NCBI GenBank assembly: GCA_020310875.1
Contig: CM035417.1
Span: 87,368,440-87,432,439, forward strand
From: Ceratopteris richardii
Taxonomy: Eukaryota; Streptophyta; Polypodiopsida; Polypodiales; Pteridaceae
DNA length: 64,000 bases
Reading direction: 5' to 3'
Both the position numbers and the translations under genes were made by a program. This document shows, piece by piece, positions 23,404 to 34,600 of the stretch (positions are counted from its first letter, which is position 1; the number at the start of each line of letters is the position of its first letter). The notes below the pieces were generated by a model. The model had not been told where the DNA came from, searched no databases, and worked only from the letters and a program-made list of their open reading frames with translations.

Positions 23404-24056
23404 TCTGTCTGTCGCGACAGACAGAAAAACTTAACATTTTGTGATTGCGTGTTTGGCACGGTAACCTACACCATTAGAGCACTCCAAATCACTAGAAGTT
23501 TCTCAAAAAATTGCGTTTTTTCAGTCTATCGCGACAGACACTGTCTATCGCGACAGACACCGTCTATCGCGACAGACACCGTCTATCGCGACAGACAGAG
23601 ACCCACGATAGACACCGTCTATCGCGACAGACACCGTCTATCGTGACAGACACCGTCTATCGCGACAGACACCGTCTATCGCGACAGACCAAATCACGAC
23701 AGACGATAGACACCGTCTATCGCGACAGACACTGTCTATCGCGACAGACACCGTCTATCGCGACAGACCAAATCACGACAGATGATAGACACCGTCTATC
23801 GCGACAGACACTATCTATCGCGACAGACACCGTCTATCGCGACAGACCAAATCACGACAGACGATAGACACCGTCTATCGCGACAGACACCGTCTATCGC
23901 GACAGACACCGTCTATCGCGACAGACCCGTCTATCGCGACAGACCCGTCTATCGCGACAGACACCGTCTATCGCGACAGACACCGTCTATCGCGACAGAC
24001 CCATCTATCGCGACAGACACCGTCTATCGCGACAGACCCATCTATCGCGACAGACA
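23404..24056. repeat. G2 leader TCGCGA palindrome and array
   Basis: A 22-bp perfect palindrome with core GTCTGTCGCGACAGAC stands at 23404-23425. About 100 bp later (23523-24056) come roughly 24 copies of GTCTATCGCGACAGAC spaced by ACC, CC or longer linkers. A 79-bp higher-order unit with linker CAAATCACGACAGACGATAG starts at about 23691, 23770 and 23849. Neighbouring copies also pair as GATAGAC-ACC-GTCTATC hairpins. Confidence 0.95.
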
Positions 24057-24949
24057 GACATTTTCGGCAAAAATTAAGGGGTAAATTTTTTGGAAATTTA
24101 GGCTAATTTTGGGCTTATTTACACTCTCAAATACTCACACACTCGCAAAGGCCTTAGAAAAATGCATTAAAACTCCTGAAAGGTTCTGTTTGTCTGCTTA
24201 ACCCCCTAAACCCTGAACGGTCATAACTTTTTCATACGAAATCCATTTGTTGAGCTCTAGGGCTTGTCGGAAAGCTCGTGGCATGTACTACACGCCCTCA
24301 ACTGTTTTTTATGAGAATAATGCATTGCTTTTCATATAGGATATTTGGAAGGTGACACACTGAGGGGTAGGAACACCAAGGGAGCTCAAGAGGGAATTTT
24401 TAGCAATACAACAGGGGGAACAAGGGTCATTAAAAAAAAAGTGTCTGAAATAAATTGTCTGTCAAATTGAAAGGTCAACTTGGAGCTAATCTTGGGACTA
24501 ATGCAGGTTTATTGAGAAGCAATTGAGAGTGACCAAGCAAGGGTTTTGCGCAAGCTTGAGAATCAACTTCTCGAGCACTAAAGAGCAAGGATCAGCAAGA
24601 AAGGTCAGAATACTCTCAACTTCCCTTCGTCAATTCCTAGCATAGGCTAAGAACGATTAGAAGTTGGAGTAAATCAGGGCGACGATAGGCAATTATCAAG
24701 TTGAAGCACACCTAAACTTTCAAGTCAAGCTAAGGACATAATCTGTGTACTGTCGAGAACTTTAAAGGAAAAGAACCTAATGTGGAACGAACAACTGTAA
24801 GTGCGAAATTACACTCAAATATACCTTACGTCGTGATATCAGACAAGAATTTTTACAACGGGAATCAACTAAAAGGAATCAAGTAACGGATACAAAGGAC
24901 TCTGCAACGAGGTTGTACTTGGGCAAAATTGGACTATTTAGCTAGGCAT

Positions 24950-26332
24950 ATGAACCTTAGATCCGGACGACATCTAGTAAGGGAGAGACAAAGCCTTAGA
25001 TCTTCAGAGGCTAGTGTTAACCACACTGCTAGGTCTTGGGCCCAGCAGTTGAGCCACCACTCATACTATCCTAGCTCTGAGACCAGTGAGTCAGAGATGT
25101 CTCAAGGCATGGACAGACCTACGGGAAATTCTGGAGTGCCTTACTTGCACAGGGTAGAAGGCCCTTACAAAACGCAGTTGGAATACCTTAGGACCAACCG
25201 ATTAGGTGCCAGCATCTATGAGGACGGCCTAGGAAGATCTGTGGTACAGATTAAGAATCCTGATCAATCCATTGGACTAGAGCACCCAGCTGTCAAATTT
25301 GAAAACGGGGCATACTTGGACAAAGAAGGAACCATATACGTAGTCACCAGTCACCCAGAGAGGACGGATGAACTTGGAAATGTGATCTCAGAGGCGGACT
25401 TAGGGGACTTAGAACAAGGAAACATGGGTATAGAACCTAGAACCCCCCGAGACAAATCTGTTCTCACTAGGATTATCACACCTGAATGGGTTCCTCAAGA
25501 CAACAAGAGCATAGATTTGCTTCTGAACCGAGAAACTGAAGAAGCCTTTTGGAGATATAAATCTGATCGGCCATTTGATATTGGAACAATCATGATCTAT
25601 GAGTTTAAGGATCCTGATAGCCCAGGTAGAGTGACCTACTTAGATCACGCCTCAGAGAGGATCTTCGTGGTGACAAAAAATGATAGGCATGCTTACACTT
25701 GGAAGGGTGAAATTATTTTCCCCCAACCAAGATCAAATATGTCCTACGGTCACCCTGGAGCGGGAACATCCCAAGCTCATGGAACTCAAAGAGACAGAAG
25801 TAGAGATAGGCCAGAAGTGAGCTTTGCCAACTCAGGGGGCAGAGAGAGAACGAGGACGGAAACAAATAGAGTAGAACCTGAGGTACTTAGAGCTCACAGG
25901 AATCAAAGAAACGCAGACGAGTTCCCTCTACCACGACCTAGAGAGCACACCAGGACTTTGAGACCAACGCAGCTAGTTAAGTCCATGAAGAACTACTTCG
26001 ATGGCACCGGAGATCCATATGATCATGTGGCTGAGTTTAAACAAGTCCTGAAAGCTGAACAAGTGGAGGATCTATTCACGCAGTACAATGCCTTTGGTCT
26101 GACCCTTAGGAACACTGCCTTGACGTGGTTTCAGCCACTTAATGAGAGGCAGTTCAGGAGCATAGACCAACTCCTAGAAGCTTTCATTATTGAATTCTCT
26201 AAGAGTGGCATAAGGCATAATACCTCCTCATTGATTCACAGCTTCAAGCAAACCCCTCAAGAGACCGTGAGACTTGCAGGAAGGAGATTTAGGCAATATC
26301 TTGAAAGATGCCCTGTTTCGGAGCTACCCACA
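24950..26332 (+). pseudogene. G2 gag, N-terminal segment (split by G3)
   Basis: I chose the ATG at 24950 (MNLRSGRH) because G3 has the same MNLRSGRH start at 28687. An upstream in-frame TTG at 24929 is not needed. The segment encodes an N-terminal region and most of the retrotransposon gag domain (MKNYFDGTGDPYDHVAEFK from 25985; HSFKQTPQETVRLAGRRFRQY). It ends at Thr 26330-26332 where the G3 LTR begins. The frame resumes with Pro at 40102. Gag would form the capsid of a cytoplasmic virus-like particle. Confidence 0.93.
26328..26332 (+). repeat. G3 target-site duplication, left copy (CCACA)
   Basis: CCACA lies just before the G3 5' LTR and again at 40097-40101 after the 3' LTR. Removing one copy with G3 restores the G2 gag frame (ELPT-PAKQV). 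Confidence 0.97.
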
Positions 26333-26957
26333 TGTTGAAGCTCAAAGTCAAGGACAAAGCACAGAAGCATATCAAAAGGTGAACACACAAGGAAAGGGAG
26401 CAAGTAGGGAGCTCCAAGAAGTGTATGTCAAATTTTCAGAAGAATCCCCTACAAAAATAGTGATTTTCATCACAAAAAAACCATTGTAAATACCATTGTA
26501 AATACCATTATCTATTTTTAGTAACTCCATTTTGTTCAAGCCGAGGAGTCCTCGAGCTTGAGGAGTATTAGAAGTACCATCGTACCAATGTTCATAATCT
26601 TTAGACTTCGTTTGAGCCCTCAAATAAGCCCGGGAACCTAATTTTTAACTAGGCCGGACACTAGGTCTGGACAGGGCAAAAACTAGTAAAAAAACTATAA
26701 AAAGAGCTAGAGAGCTCATTTTTGGGGTTAGCTTGTTAGAGAATAGAACTTTTGTAAGAGACCTCTTTTGCAAACTAAACTTTCCATTGTTCCTCTCGTT
26801 GATCTTACTTTGTGCGCGTGTGTGTGTATGTGTGTGCATGTTCGTGTGCTTTCACTCACGCACTTGTGCCTTCACTTGCTCGTGGTCTTCATACCAGTCC
26901 TCACGTCTCCGCGGATTGACAAGTAAAGGAGGTGGTGCTTACGCTTGAGCTACACCA
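26333..26957 (+). repeat. G3 5' LTR, 625 bp
   Basis: It runs TGTTGAAGCTC ... GAGCTACACCA, with the CGAGGAGTCCTCG hairpin at 26542-26554 and TATAAAA at 26696-26702. It is near-identical to 39472-40096. Confidence 0.97.
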
Positions 26958-26962
26958 AATTT

Positions 26963-26980
26963 TGGTGCCGTTGCCGGGGA
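26963..26980 (+). promoter_or_regulatory. G3 primer binding site, tRNA-Asp with one mismatch
   Basis: TGGTGCCGTTGCCGGGGA differs from the G2 site at one base (T for C). It lies 5 bp after the LTR. Confidence 0.92.
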
Positions 26981-27173
26981 GAGAGCTTGGAGGACGAGCG
27001 TGTGACGGTAAGACGTAGAGTAGCGACGTTGGAAGGTAAAAAAATCATCATTTTCAGTTCAGTTTTTGAATGTTCCTTCTTCTTCATCTTCTTCATCATC
27101 TTCATCTCCAGTGCATCAGGAAAGCTTGGAAAAGGTAAAATTTTCAGTCTCTGTCAGAAAATTCCGAGTGTGT

Positions 27174-27815
27174 CAGACCATCGCGATGGTCTGCAAAGTT
27201 CGGAATTTGGAGAAGGCGACCACACCAGCGTGTAGAGCACACTTGCGCCACTAGGAATCCATACTTGCATTGCAAAAAATCACATTTTGGTGGACCATCG
27301 TGACGGTCTCTGACCATCGCGATTGTGTCACACCATCGCGATTGGCTCACGCCATCGCGACGGCTTGGCCGGACCATCGCGACGGTCTCTGACCATCGCG
27401 ACGGTCTCTGACCATCGCGATTGTGTCACGCCATCGCGATTGGCTCACGCCATCGCGACGACGGTGCCACGTGGCGGTCAGACCATCGCGCTCAGACCAT
27501 CGCGACGGTGCTCTTCAGACCATCGCGATTGTGTAAGCTCATGCCATCGCGACGGTCCAATTTCACGCCATCGCGACGGTCCAATTTCACGCCATCGCGA
27601 CGGTCCAATTTCACGCCATCGCGACGGTCCAATTTCAGACCATCGCGACGGTCCCATTTCAGACCATCGCGATTGTGCAAACTCACGCCATCGCGACGGT
27701 CCAAATTCACGCCATCGCGACGGTCCCATTTCAGACCATCGCAATTGTGCAACTTCACGCCATCGCGACGGTCCCAGACCATCGCGATTATCTCAGACCA
27801 TCGCGATTGTGCACC
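27174..27815. repeat. G3 leader TCGCGA palindrome and array
   Basis: A 20-bp perfect palindrome, CAGACCATCGCGATGGTCTG, stands at 27174-27193. About 100 bp later comes an array of roughly 25 units of the form RCCATCGCGAYGGTC or RCCATCGCGATTG. Part of the array has a regular 24-bp period with linker CAATTTCAC (about 27540-27640). The unit differs from G2 outside ATCGCGAY. Confidence 0.95.
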
Positions 27816-28686
27816 CCCATCGCAAATTTTAGGGTTTCAATTTTTGACCAATTTTGGGGGTATTTTTGAGAAATTTTTGGACCATTATACTCATAGGAGA
27901 CCCCTTAGCTCATATTTGGAGAAAAACCTGTTTGTCAGTTTTTACCCCCCAGGGCCTGAACGATCATAACTTTTTCATTCGAAGTCCGTTTTTTGAGCTT
28001 AATAGCTCATTAGAAAGCTCTTGACGAGTACTACGTGACCTCATCTGTTTTTTTCTTAAAGGATACATCTATTTTTAGATAAGCTATTTTGAGGTTGACC
28101 TAGTTTGGGACTAGGAAGCCAGGGGGCAAGCATTGAAAAATTGGGCAAAAGGGAAGGGACTTAAAAGGTGTATATACTCAAGTGCTTGATCATCCAACTG
28201 TGAATTGGTCTAATATTGGATTTTTCCAGGTCTAGCAAGGACAATCAAAGGCAATCCAAAGCAAGCTAGCAAGGGTGAGTACCAAGCTTGGGAGAAGGCT
28301 TCCTGGGCTTGTGTAGCAGTTTGGTCAACCAGCTAATTGAGGTTGGAAGATCTCTCAACCCTCCTTTGTCAATTCCTAGCCTAGGCTAAGTACGACTTAG
28401 GTGTGGTAATTAATTAGGGCAACGTTAGGCACGAATCAAGTCCAAGAGTATTAATCAACCAAGTGCAAGAATTAAGTAGGTCTTAAGTGCGAAAACTCTA
28501 AGGGACAAAAGGTAAACTGGAGTCGATCACTCATCAAGTGCGGAAATTCACTTAAGTACTCCTGACGACGCGATTTCAGACAAGACCATAAACATAATAT
28601 TCAACTCAAAAAGAACAAAGTGATTGGTGCAAATTAACCTGCAACGAGAGTGTGCTTAGGTTTAAGGGGGTAAATAAATCAGGCAT

Positions 28687-31600
28687 ATGAACCTTAGATC
28701 AGGCAGGCACTTGGGCTGAGACAGACAAAGCCTCAGATCTTCTGAAGCTAGTGTCAACCACACAGCCAAGTCTTGGGCTCAACAGCTTAGTGGTTATCCT
28801 TACACACGAAGTTCAGAAACCAGTGACTCAGAAATGTCTTTTAGCATGGAAAGACCCACACGTGGCACAGGCATTACCTATTTACAGACACCAGAAGGTC
28901 CCTATAAGACCCAATTGGAGTTTATCAGGACCAACCACTTAGGTGCTCACATCTATGAGGATGGTCTAAGACGATCAGTGGTTCAACTCAAAAATCCTGA
29001 CCAACCCTTTGGACTTGAACACCCAGTGGTCAAGTTTGAAGAGGGTGCTTACATTGATAAGGAAGGAACCATGTATGTGGTTACCAACTTACCAGATAGG
29101 ACAGATGAGTTTGGAAATATCATTCCCGAAAATGAGATAGGAGACCTAGAGAAAGGGGACCTAGGAGGAGAACCCAAGACCCCTAGAGGTAAGTCAATCT
29201 TGACTAGAGTGATCACTCCAGAATGGATTCCTCAAGATAACAAAAGCATAGAACTATTCGTGAATAGAGAAACGGAGGAAGCCTTTTGGAGATTTAGGCC
29301 AGATCAACCCATCCCAGTAGTCACCATCTATGAATTCAAGGACCCAGAGACACCAGGGAAAGCTGTCTATCTAGATCACACATCTCAGAAATTATTCTTG
29401 GTATCAGATCATGACAGACATGCTTACACTTGGCAAGGTGAATCAATTTTCCCTCCACCAAGATCTAATGTTTCCCAGGGCCTCCAAGGAGCCAGATCAT
29501 CCAAGGCTCATGAAACCCAGAGGGAAAGAACTAGAGAGAGACCGGAGGTAAGCTTTGCAGACACTGTAGGCAGAGATAGATCAGGATATGGGACGGAAAG
29601 ACCTGAAAGGGAGAGACATAGAGTTTATAGGCATCAAAGAGATGATCATGATTTCCCATTGCCTAGACCACGAGAGCACTCAAGAACCCTTAGACCCTCT
29701 CAAGTGGTTAAGACAATGAAGAACTACTTTGATGGATTTGGAGATCCTTATGATCATGTGGCGGAGTTCAAACAAGTGCTAAGAGCTGAGCAGGTTGAAG
29801 ACTTATTCACCCAGTTTGAGGCATTTGGTTTGACTCTTAAGGGTACTGCCTTAGCTTGGTTTCAACCTCTAAACAGTCGCAACTATAGAGAGATAGGTCA
29901 GCTGCTAGAAGAATTCATTGTGGAATTTTCCAAAAGTGGTATCAGGCATAACACATCATCCTTGATCCACAGCTTCAAGCAGACACCCCAAGAAACAGTG
30001 CGACTTGCAGGAAGAAGGTTTAGACAGTACTTGGAAAGATGCCCTGTACCAGAATTACCCACATCAGCCAAACAGGTGGCACTATTTTTAGATGGCCTAT
30101 TGAGCACAAAATTAAGGTCATATGTATACTTGAAAGAGCCTAGATCCATAGAAGAGTGTGTACGGATATGCATTGACATAGAAGACAACTTGGGTGAGGA
30201 GTTAGGACTATCCAAACTCTATAAGGACCCTGATAATTCTACAAGACATACCTCTAGAACCCCCACTGAGATAGATGAGATAGCTGAACAAGTGGCCAAA
30301 AAGCTAGGAGTTCAAAATAGACAAATGCCAAGGGTCACCTCAGTGAAGCGATGTTATACATGTGGAGGAGATCACATGGCTAATGTTTGCCCGTTGTCAA
30401 CTCAACCCCAAGGAAACCCTAATGCTCTATATTGCACCATTGAGAGAAAATATACAAATCATACGACCCAAGATTGTCCCTATAACAGGCAGGCGGTTAG
30501 ACAAAATTATCAGCAACCTTACCAGCAGGGTAGGTATCAGAATCAGTACCAACAACCATATTATAGGCCACAACAATATCCACCTCAATACCAGCAGCAA
30601 TATCAGGCACCATATAGGCCACAACCAGTCCTAGGAAACCAACCGCCAGCTCCTGCCAATGTGATCCCAGTTAAATATACGATGGCGGAGGAGAACCCTA
30701 ATAGAGCATTGGTGCCACTAACCCCATTGATACCAGGAAGTGACTCTCACGCTCATGGTTCAAACTACTTCCATGAAGATGGTCCACATGCTTATTACGT
30801 AGAGTCACCTGAGCAAAGTGAGACTTCTCAGTGTCAATATGAGACACCACCTATGGAACAAAATTGGGAGCCAGAATACTCCAATGTCATGTATACGAAT
30901 CCAAATACTGGGCCCCAATTGAGCCAATTGAGACCAGTAAGACCACAAGCCCCTAGAGGACCATGCCTTAGATGTCAGGGCGATCATTTCATTCGTGAAT
31001 GTCCCCACCAACCAGCTCTCGGACTAGGACAAAACATCACAATACAAGGCTTTTGTCCTGAGTGCGGCAAGGAACATCTTCCTAGAGAGTGTCCCAGGAA
31101 TCCCTCTAGTGCACCCAAGGTTACACCCATCAATGTGGTAGGCTTAGTGACAGATTCAAGTTCAAGTAGTAGTAATGTGGCTCCTGTACAGGCAGTTACT
31201 AGGGCACAGGCTGCACAACAAGCAAAACCATCCGAGCAATCTGAGACTAGTGAGGCAGGAGAGCCTAGTAAGAGGAAACCGAGAACATGGAAGGATACCA
31301 GAGAGAAGGCTAATCGCAAGTGGAACAAAAAGCTATCCGAGCTAGAAGAAAGCCTAAGGGATACCAAAACAAAAATAGAAGACATTGCATCTCAAAGCCC
31401 CTCGCATACTGAAGCTCCATCCACTCCACCTCATTCCACCCCACCACCCATTGTAAATAACCCACAACCAGGGTCTGTTCTTGCAGATCCAACCCCAGAA
31501 GGCTTGGACATGATGTTCAAGGCCTACCAGGCTCGTCTTCAAGAAGGGCCAACAGCTGCAAACCTAGACAAGAGTTACCCTAGAGCAGATTTAGAGATTG

Positions 31601-34600
31601 AACGGATGAAGATGTGCATGAAAATGGTAGAACAAGCTCAAGCTATACTTGAGACTAGTCAGAAGTTCAATCAGACAAACTCTGTCAAGTCAGATTTGCA
31701 TTTTCAAGGCTTACTAGAAAAATTAGAGCAGTTGGTAAACAAACCACAAGTTTCTTTACCTCCACAGGCTCAACCAGTTATGGAGAGAGGAAGCTCACCA
31801 CCAATGGGAGCTTATGTTCCTAATTCCACGGATGCTGGAATAACTCCTTCAATTCAACAGTATTCTCAAGAGTTCTTGCGGGAAATACAAGAAGAGAAAT
31901 GGGCCAAGGAGAAGGGTAATTCCCCTCCTATTCCTGATATTGATGATCTTCATGATCAATTTCCCCAAGACATTCCATCTATTTATGGAGATGAAGCAGA
32001 ACAACAAGAAGATGAAAGATTAGATTTTGAATCTAATACCCTAGAAGAGCTGCCTCAATTTCCAGGCCCATGGGAATCTGAATCTATCCAGATCAGAGCT
32101 CCCACAATATTGGTAAGAAATGAAGACTCAGTGATTCCAAGAAACACTGATGTCGTGAAGAACACTAAGGTTCAATGTCATCTCACGGTGGAAGAGCTGC
32201 TCAAAGCAAAACCTGAGCTCTGGAATCATGTGAAGGATCAGGTTCCAGAACTCGATTCCAATATGCCAAAAGCAGGCTCTAAGCAGAAAGTACCAGAGAT
32301 ACCTCTAGACAAAATCGGGGACGTGAGTGAAGGTGAAGAAGGTAATACTTATCTTCCAATCACCTATCAAGGTTACACAACCAAAGCAATCATAGATTCA
32401 GGTGCTGGTGTTGCTATTGCGACCACCTCCTTGTGGAAGCGATGGGGCAAACCCACATTAAGACCAACTAGGATGAAACTTCAAATGGCAGATGGTCATT
32501 TTGAAAGACCTCTAGGATTGCTTGAAGGGATAACTCTAACCACTTGTGGTGTAGAGTTTGAACATACATTTGCTATATGTGACTTTGAAAAAAATAATAT
32601 CTACGAAATGATCCTAGGAAGACCATTCCTACGACAATTGCAAATAGTACAGGATTGGGGAACCAACTCCTTGTACTTACAGCACTTAGGGGTCACCACC
32701 AAAGTCAATTTGAAGGATTACACCTTCAGAGATGTACCACCCCTACAGTGGAATCCTATCCACAAAGCGAAAGAAGATTCCATCTCTGTGCATTCTGAAA
32801 GTTCACCTGATCCATCATGGCTGCATGAAGATACTCATTTGTGGATGTGCAAGGTCGCAAAGGAAGAGGAAAAACGTTTAAAGGCAAGAGAAGAAGGAAC
32901 TCCCCCAGGAGATAGACCAATAAAAGACCCAGCCTATACACCGATGATATTTCCAGATGAGGAATTTGAGCCTCATGGTTGGGCAGAAATCTTAGCTACC
33001 ATGGACATAGCAGTTAATGAAGAACAATGGACACCTCATTGTGATAAGGAGGGTTATGATATTTCAGTGTTCATGTGTCAGCCCCTGTTGGAAGAGTGTG
33101 ATCCTAATGAGTTCATAGAAGAAGAAGAGAATGACGATGATCTAGAATCCATTGTGATGGATACTTACTTTGACTCAGAGGAACACTATTTAGAAGACAT
33201 AGGAGTGTTAACCCAAAAAGAAGAAGAACTCCTCACAAGTATTAAAACGATAAATTCAAAGGAAGGAAGTGAAGGTAGTAAAAAGAAAATGAAAAGAAAA
33301 GCAGTGAAACAAGAAGAGGAAGAATCATTGTTTGAAGTACCAGAAAATTTTAAGAAATATGAAGTGGAAGATCGAAAAATTTTGGTACGGATGCCTAAGA
33401 GAGAGGCCATTATAGGAGAAGCATATGACAATAAAGAAAAGACCAAAAAAATTGTAGTGACCATTGAAGGGAACGAAGAACGATGTACGTACATAGGAGA
33501 TGACCTAAGTGCAAAAGAAGAAGCAGAGCTTGTAGCTCTATTAAGGGAATATAGGGACGTGTTTGCATGGCACTATAGAGACTTGAAGGGAGTAGACCCA
33601 AAAATTTGCTCTCATACTATACCCATGACGGCTGATGCCAAGCCCACCAAACAAAAGCCCTACACATATAATGACACTTATGCAGCTAAAATAAAAGAAG
33701 AAATTGATAGGCTGATTGAAGCTGGATTCATATATGAGATCGAGCATACTCAATGGGTGTCCCCCATTGTAGTGGTACCCAAGAAGAATGGAAAATTGCG
33801 AGTGTGTATTAACCTTAAAAAAGTTAATGCTGCTACGATTCGAGATAGTTATCCACTTCCAATCACTGAACATTTATTGGAGCGTGTCGCAGGCAAGGAA
33901 GTTTATAGCTTCCTTGATGGGTTTTCGGGCTACAATCAAGTAGCCATTGCCCCAGAAGATCAACACAAAACGGCTTTCGCCACAGAATGGGGAATCTTTG
34001 CATTTCGTGTGATGCCATTCGGTCTCACCAATGCACCCGCAACTTTTCAAAGGCTCATGTGTCATGTCTTCAAGGAGTTCTTGTGAAAGAACTTAGAAGT
34101 TTATGTGGATGACTTATGTGCTCATTCCCAACAAAGAAGATACCACATCCCTGAGCTCAGACAAATCTTCAACAAGTGTAGATATTATCGAGTGTGTCTG
34201 AACCCAGAGAAGTGTGTGTTCATGGTACGACAAGGTAAAATCTTAGGTCACATTGTTTCTAAGAATGGAATTTCAACAGATGAGGACAAAGTAAGAGCAA
34301 TAGCAAAGCTTCCTAGGCCAAGGAATGTTAAAGAGGTACAAGCCTTTATGGGCCATTGTGGATATTACCGTAGGTTTATCCACATGTATGCCATCATAGC
34401 TAAACCTCTTTATGGGTTGTTAACAAATTTTGATTGGAACGAGGAATGCGAGAATTCCTTCAACGAGCTGAAAAGACGTTTGTGCACAGCACCAATATTG
34501 ACTACTCCGGATTGGAGCAAACCCTTTCATGTCCATGTAGATGCTTCCAATCATGCAATAGGATGTGTGCTAGCACAAACCACAGGTGAAGGAAACCTAG

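Larger units (their letters stand above)
23017..24949 (+). other. G2 leader between LTR and gag
   Basis: This non-coding leader of 1.9 kb contains the primer site, a possible splice donor (GGTAAGA, GT at 23066-23067), a CAC/CAT/CCA microsatellite near 23144-23215, one perfect palindrome at 23404-23425 and the TCGCGA array at 23523-24056. Next comes a block conserved with G3 around CGGTCATAACTTTTTCAT (24219), and a possible splice acceptor ending at 24506. The ORFs crossing the array are a by-product of the repeats. Confidence 0.85.
26958..28686 (+). other. G3 leader between LTR and gag
   Basis: This 1.7-kb non-coding leader is organised like that of G2. It has the primer site, a possible splice donor (GGTAAGA, GT at 27008-27009), a TTC/ATC microsatellite near 27076-27112, a perfect palindrome at 27174-27193 and the palindrome array at about 27293-27815. 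A conserved block around CGATCATAACTTTTTCAT is at about 27960, and a possible acceptor TTTTTCCAG ends at 28229. ORFs rich in RHRDGP or SRW come from the repeats. Confidence 0.85.

Noticed and set aside
23523..24056. CRISPR-like regular palindromic repeats
   Set aside because: There are no unique spacers of constant length, no cas genes, and the context is a plant retrotransposon leader.
23359..24084. ORFs with repeated YRDRHRLSRQT across the G2 leader
   Set aside because: They follow the palindromic DNA repeat in several frames. G3 at the same place gives unrelated peptides, so the DNA is conserved, not a protein.
27323..27832. ORFs on both strands over the G3 leader array (RHRDGP or SRWSE repeats)
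   Set aside because: Same reason: by-products of the TCGCGA repeats.
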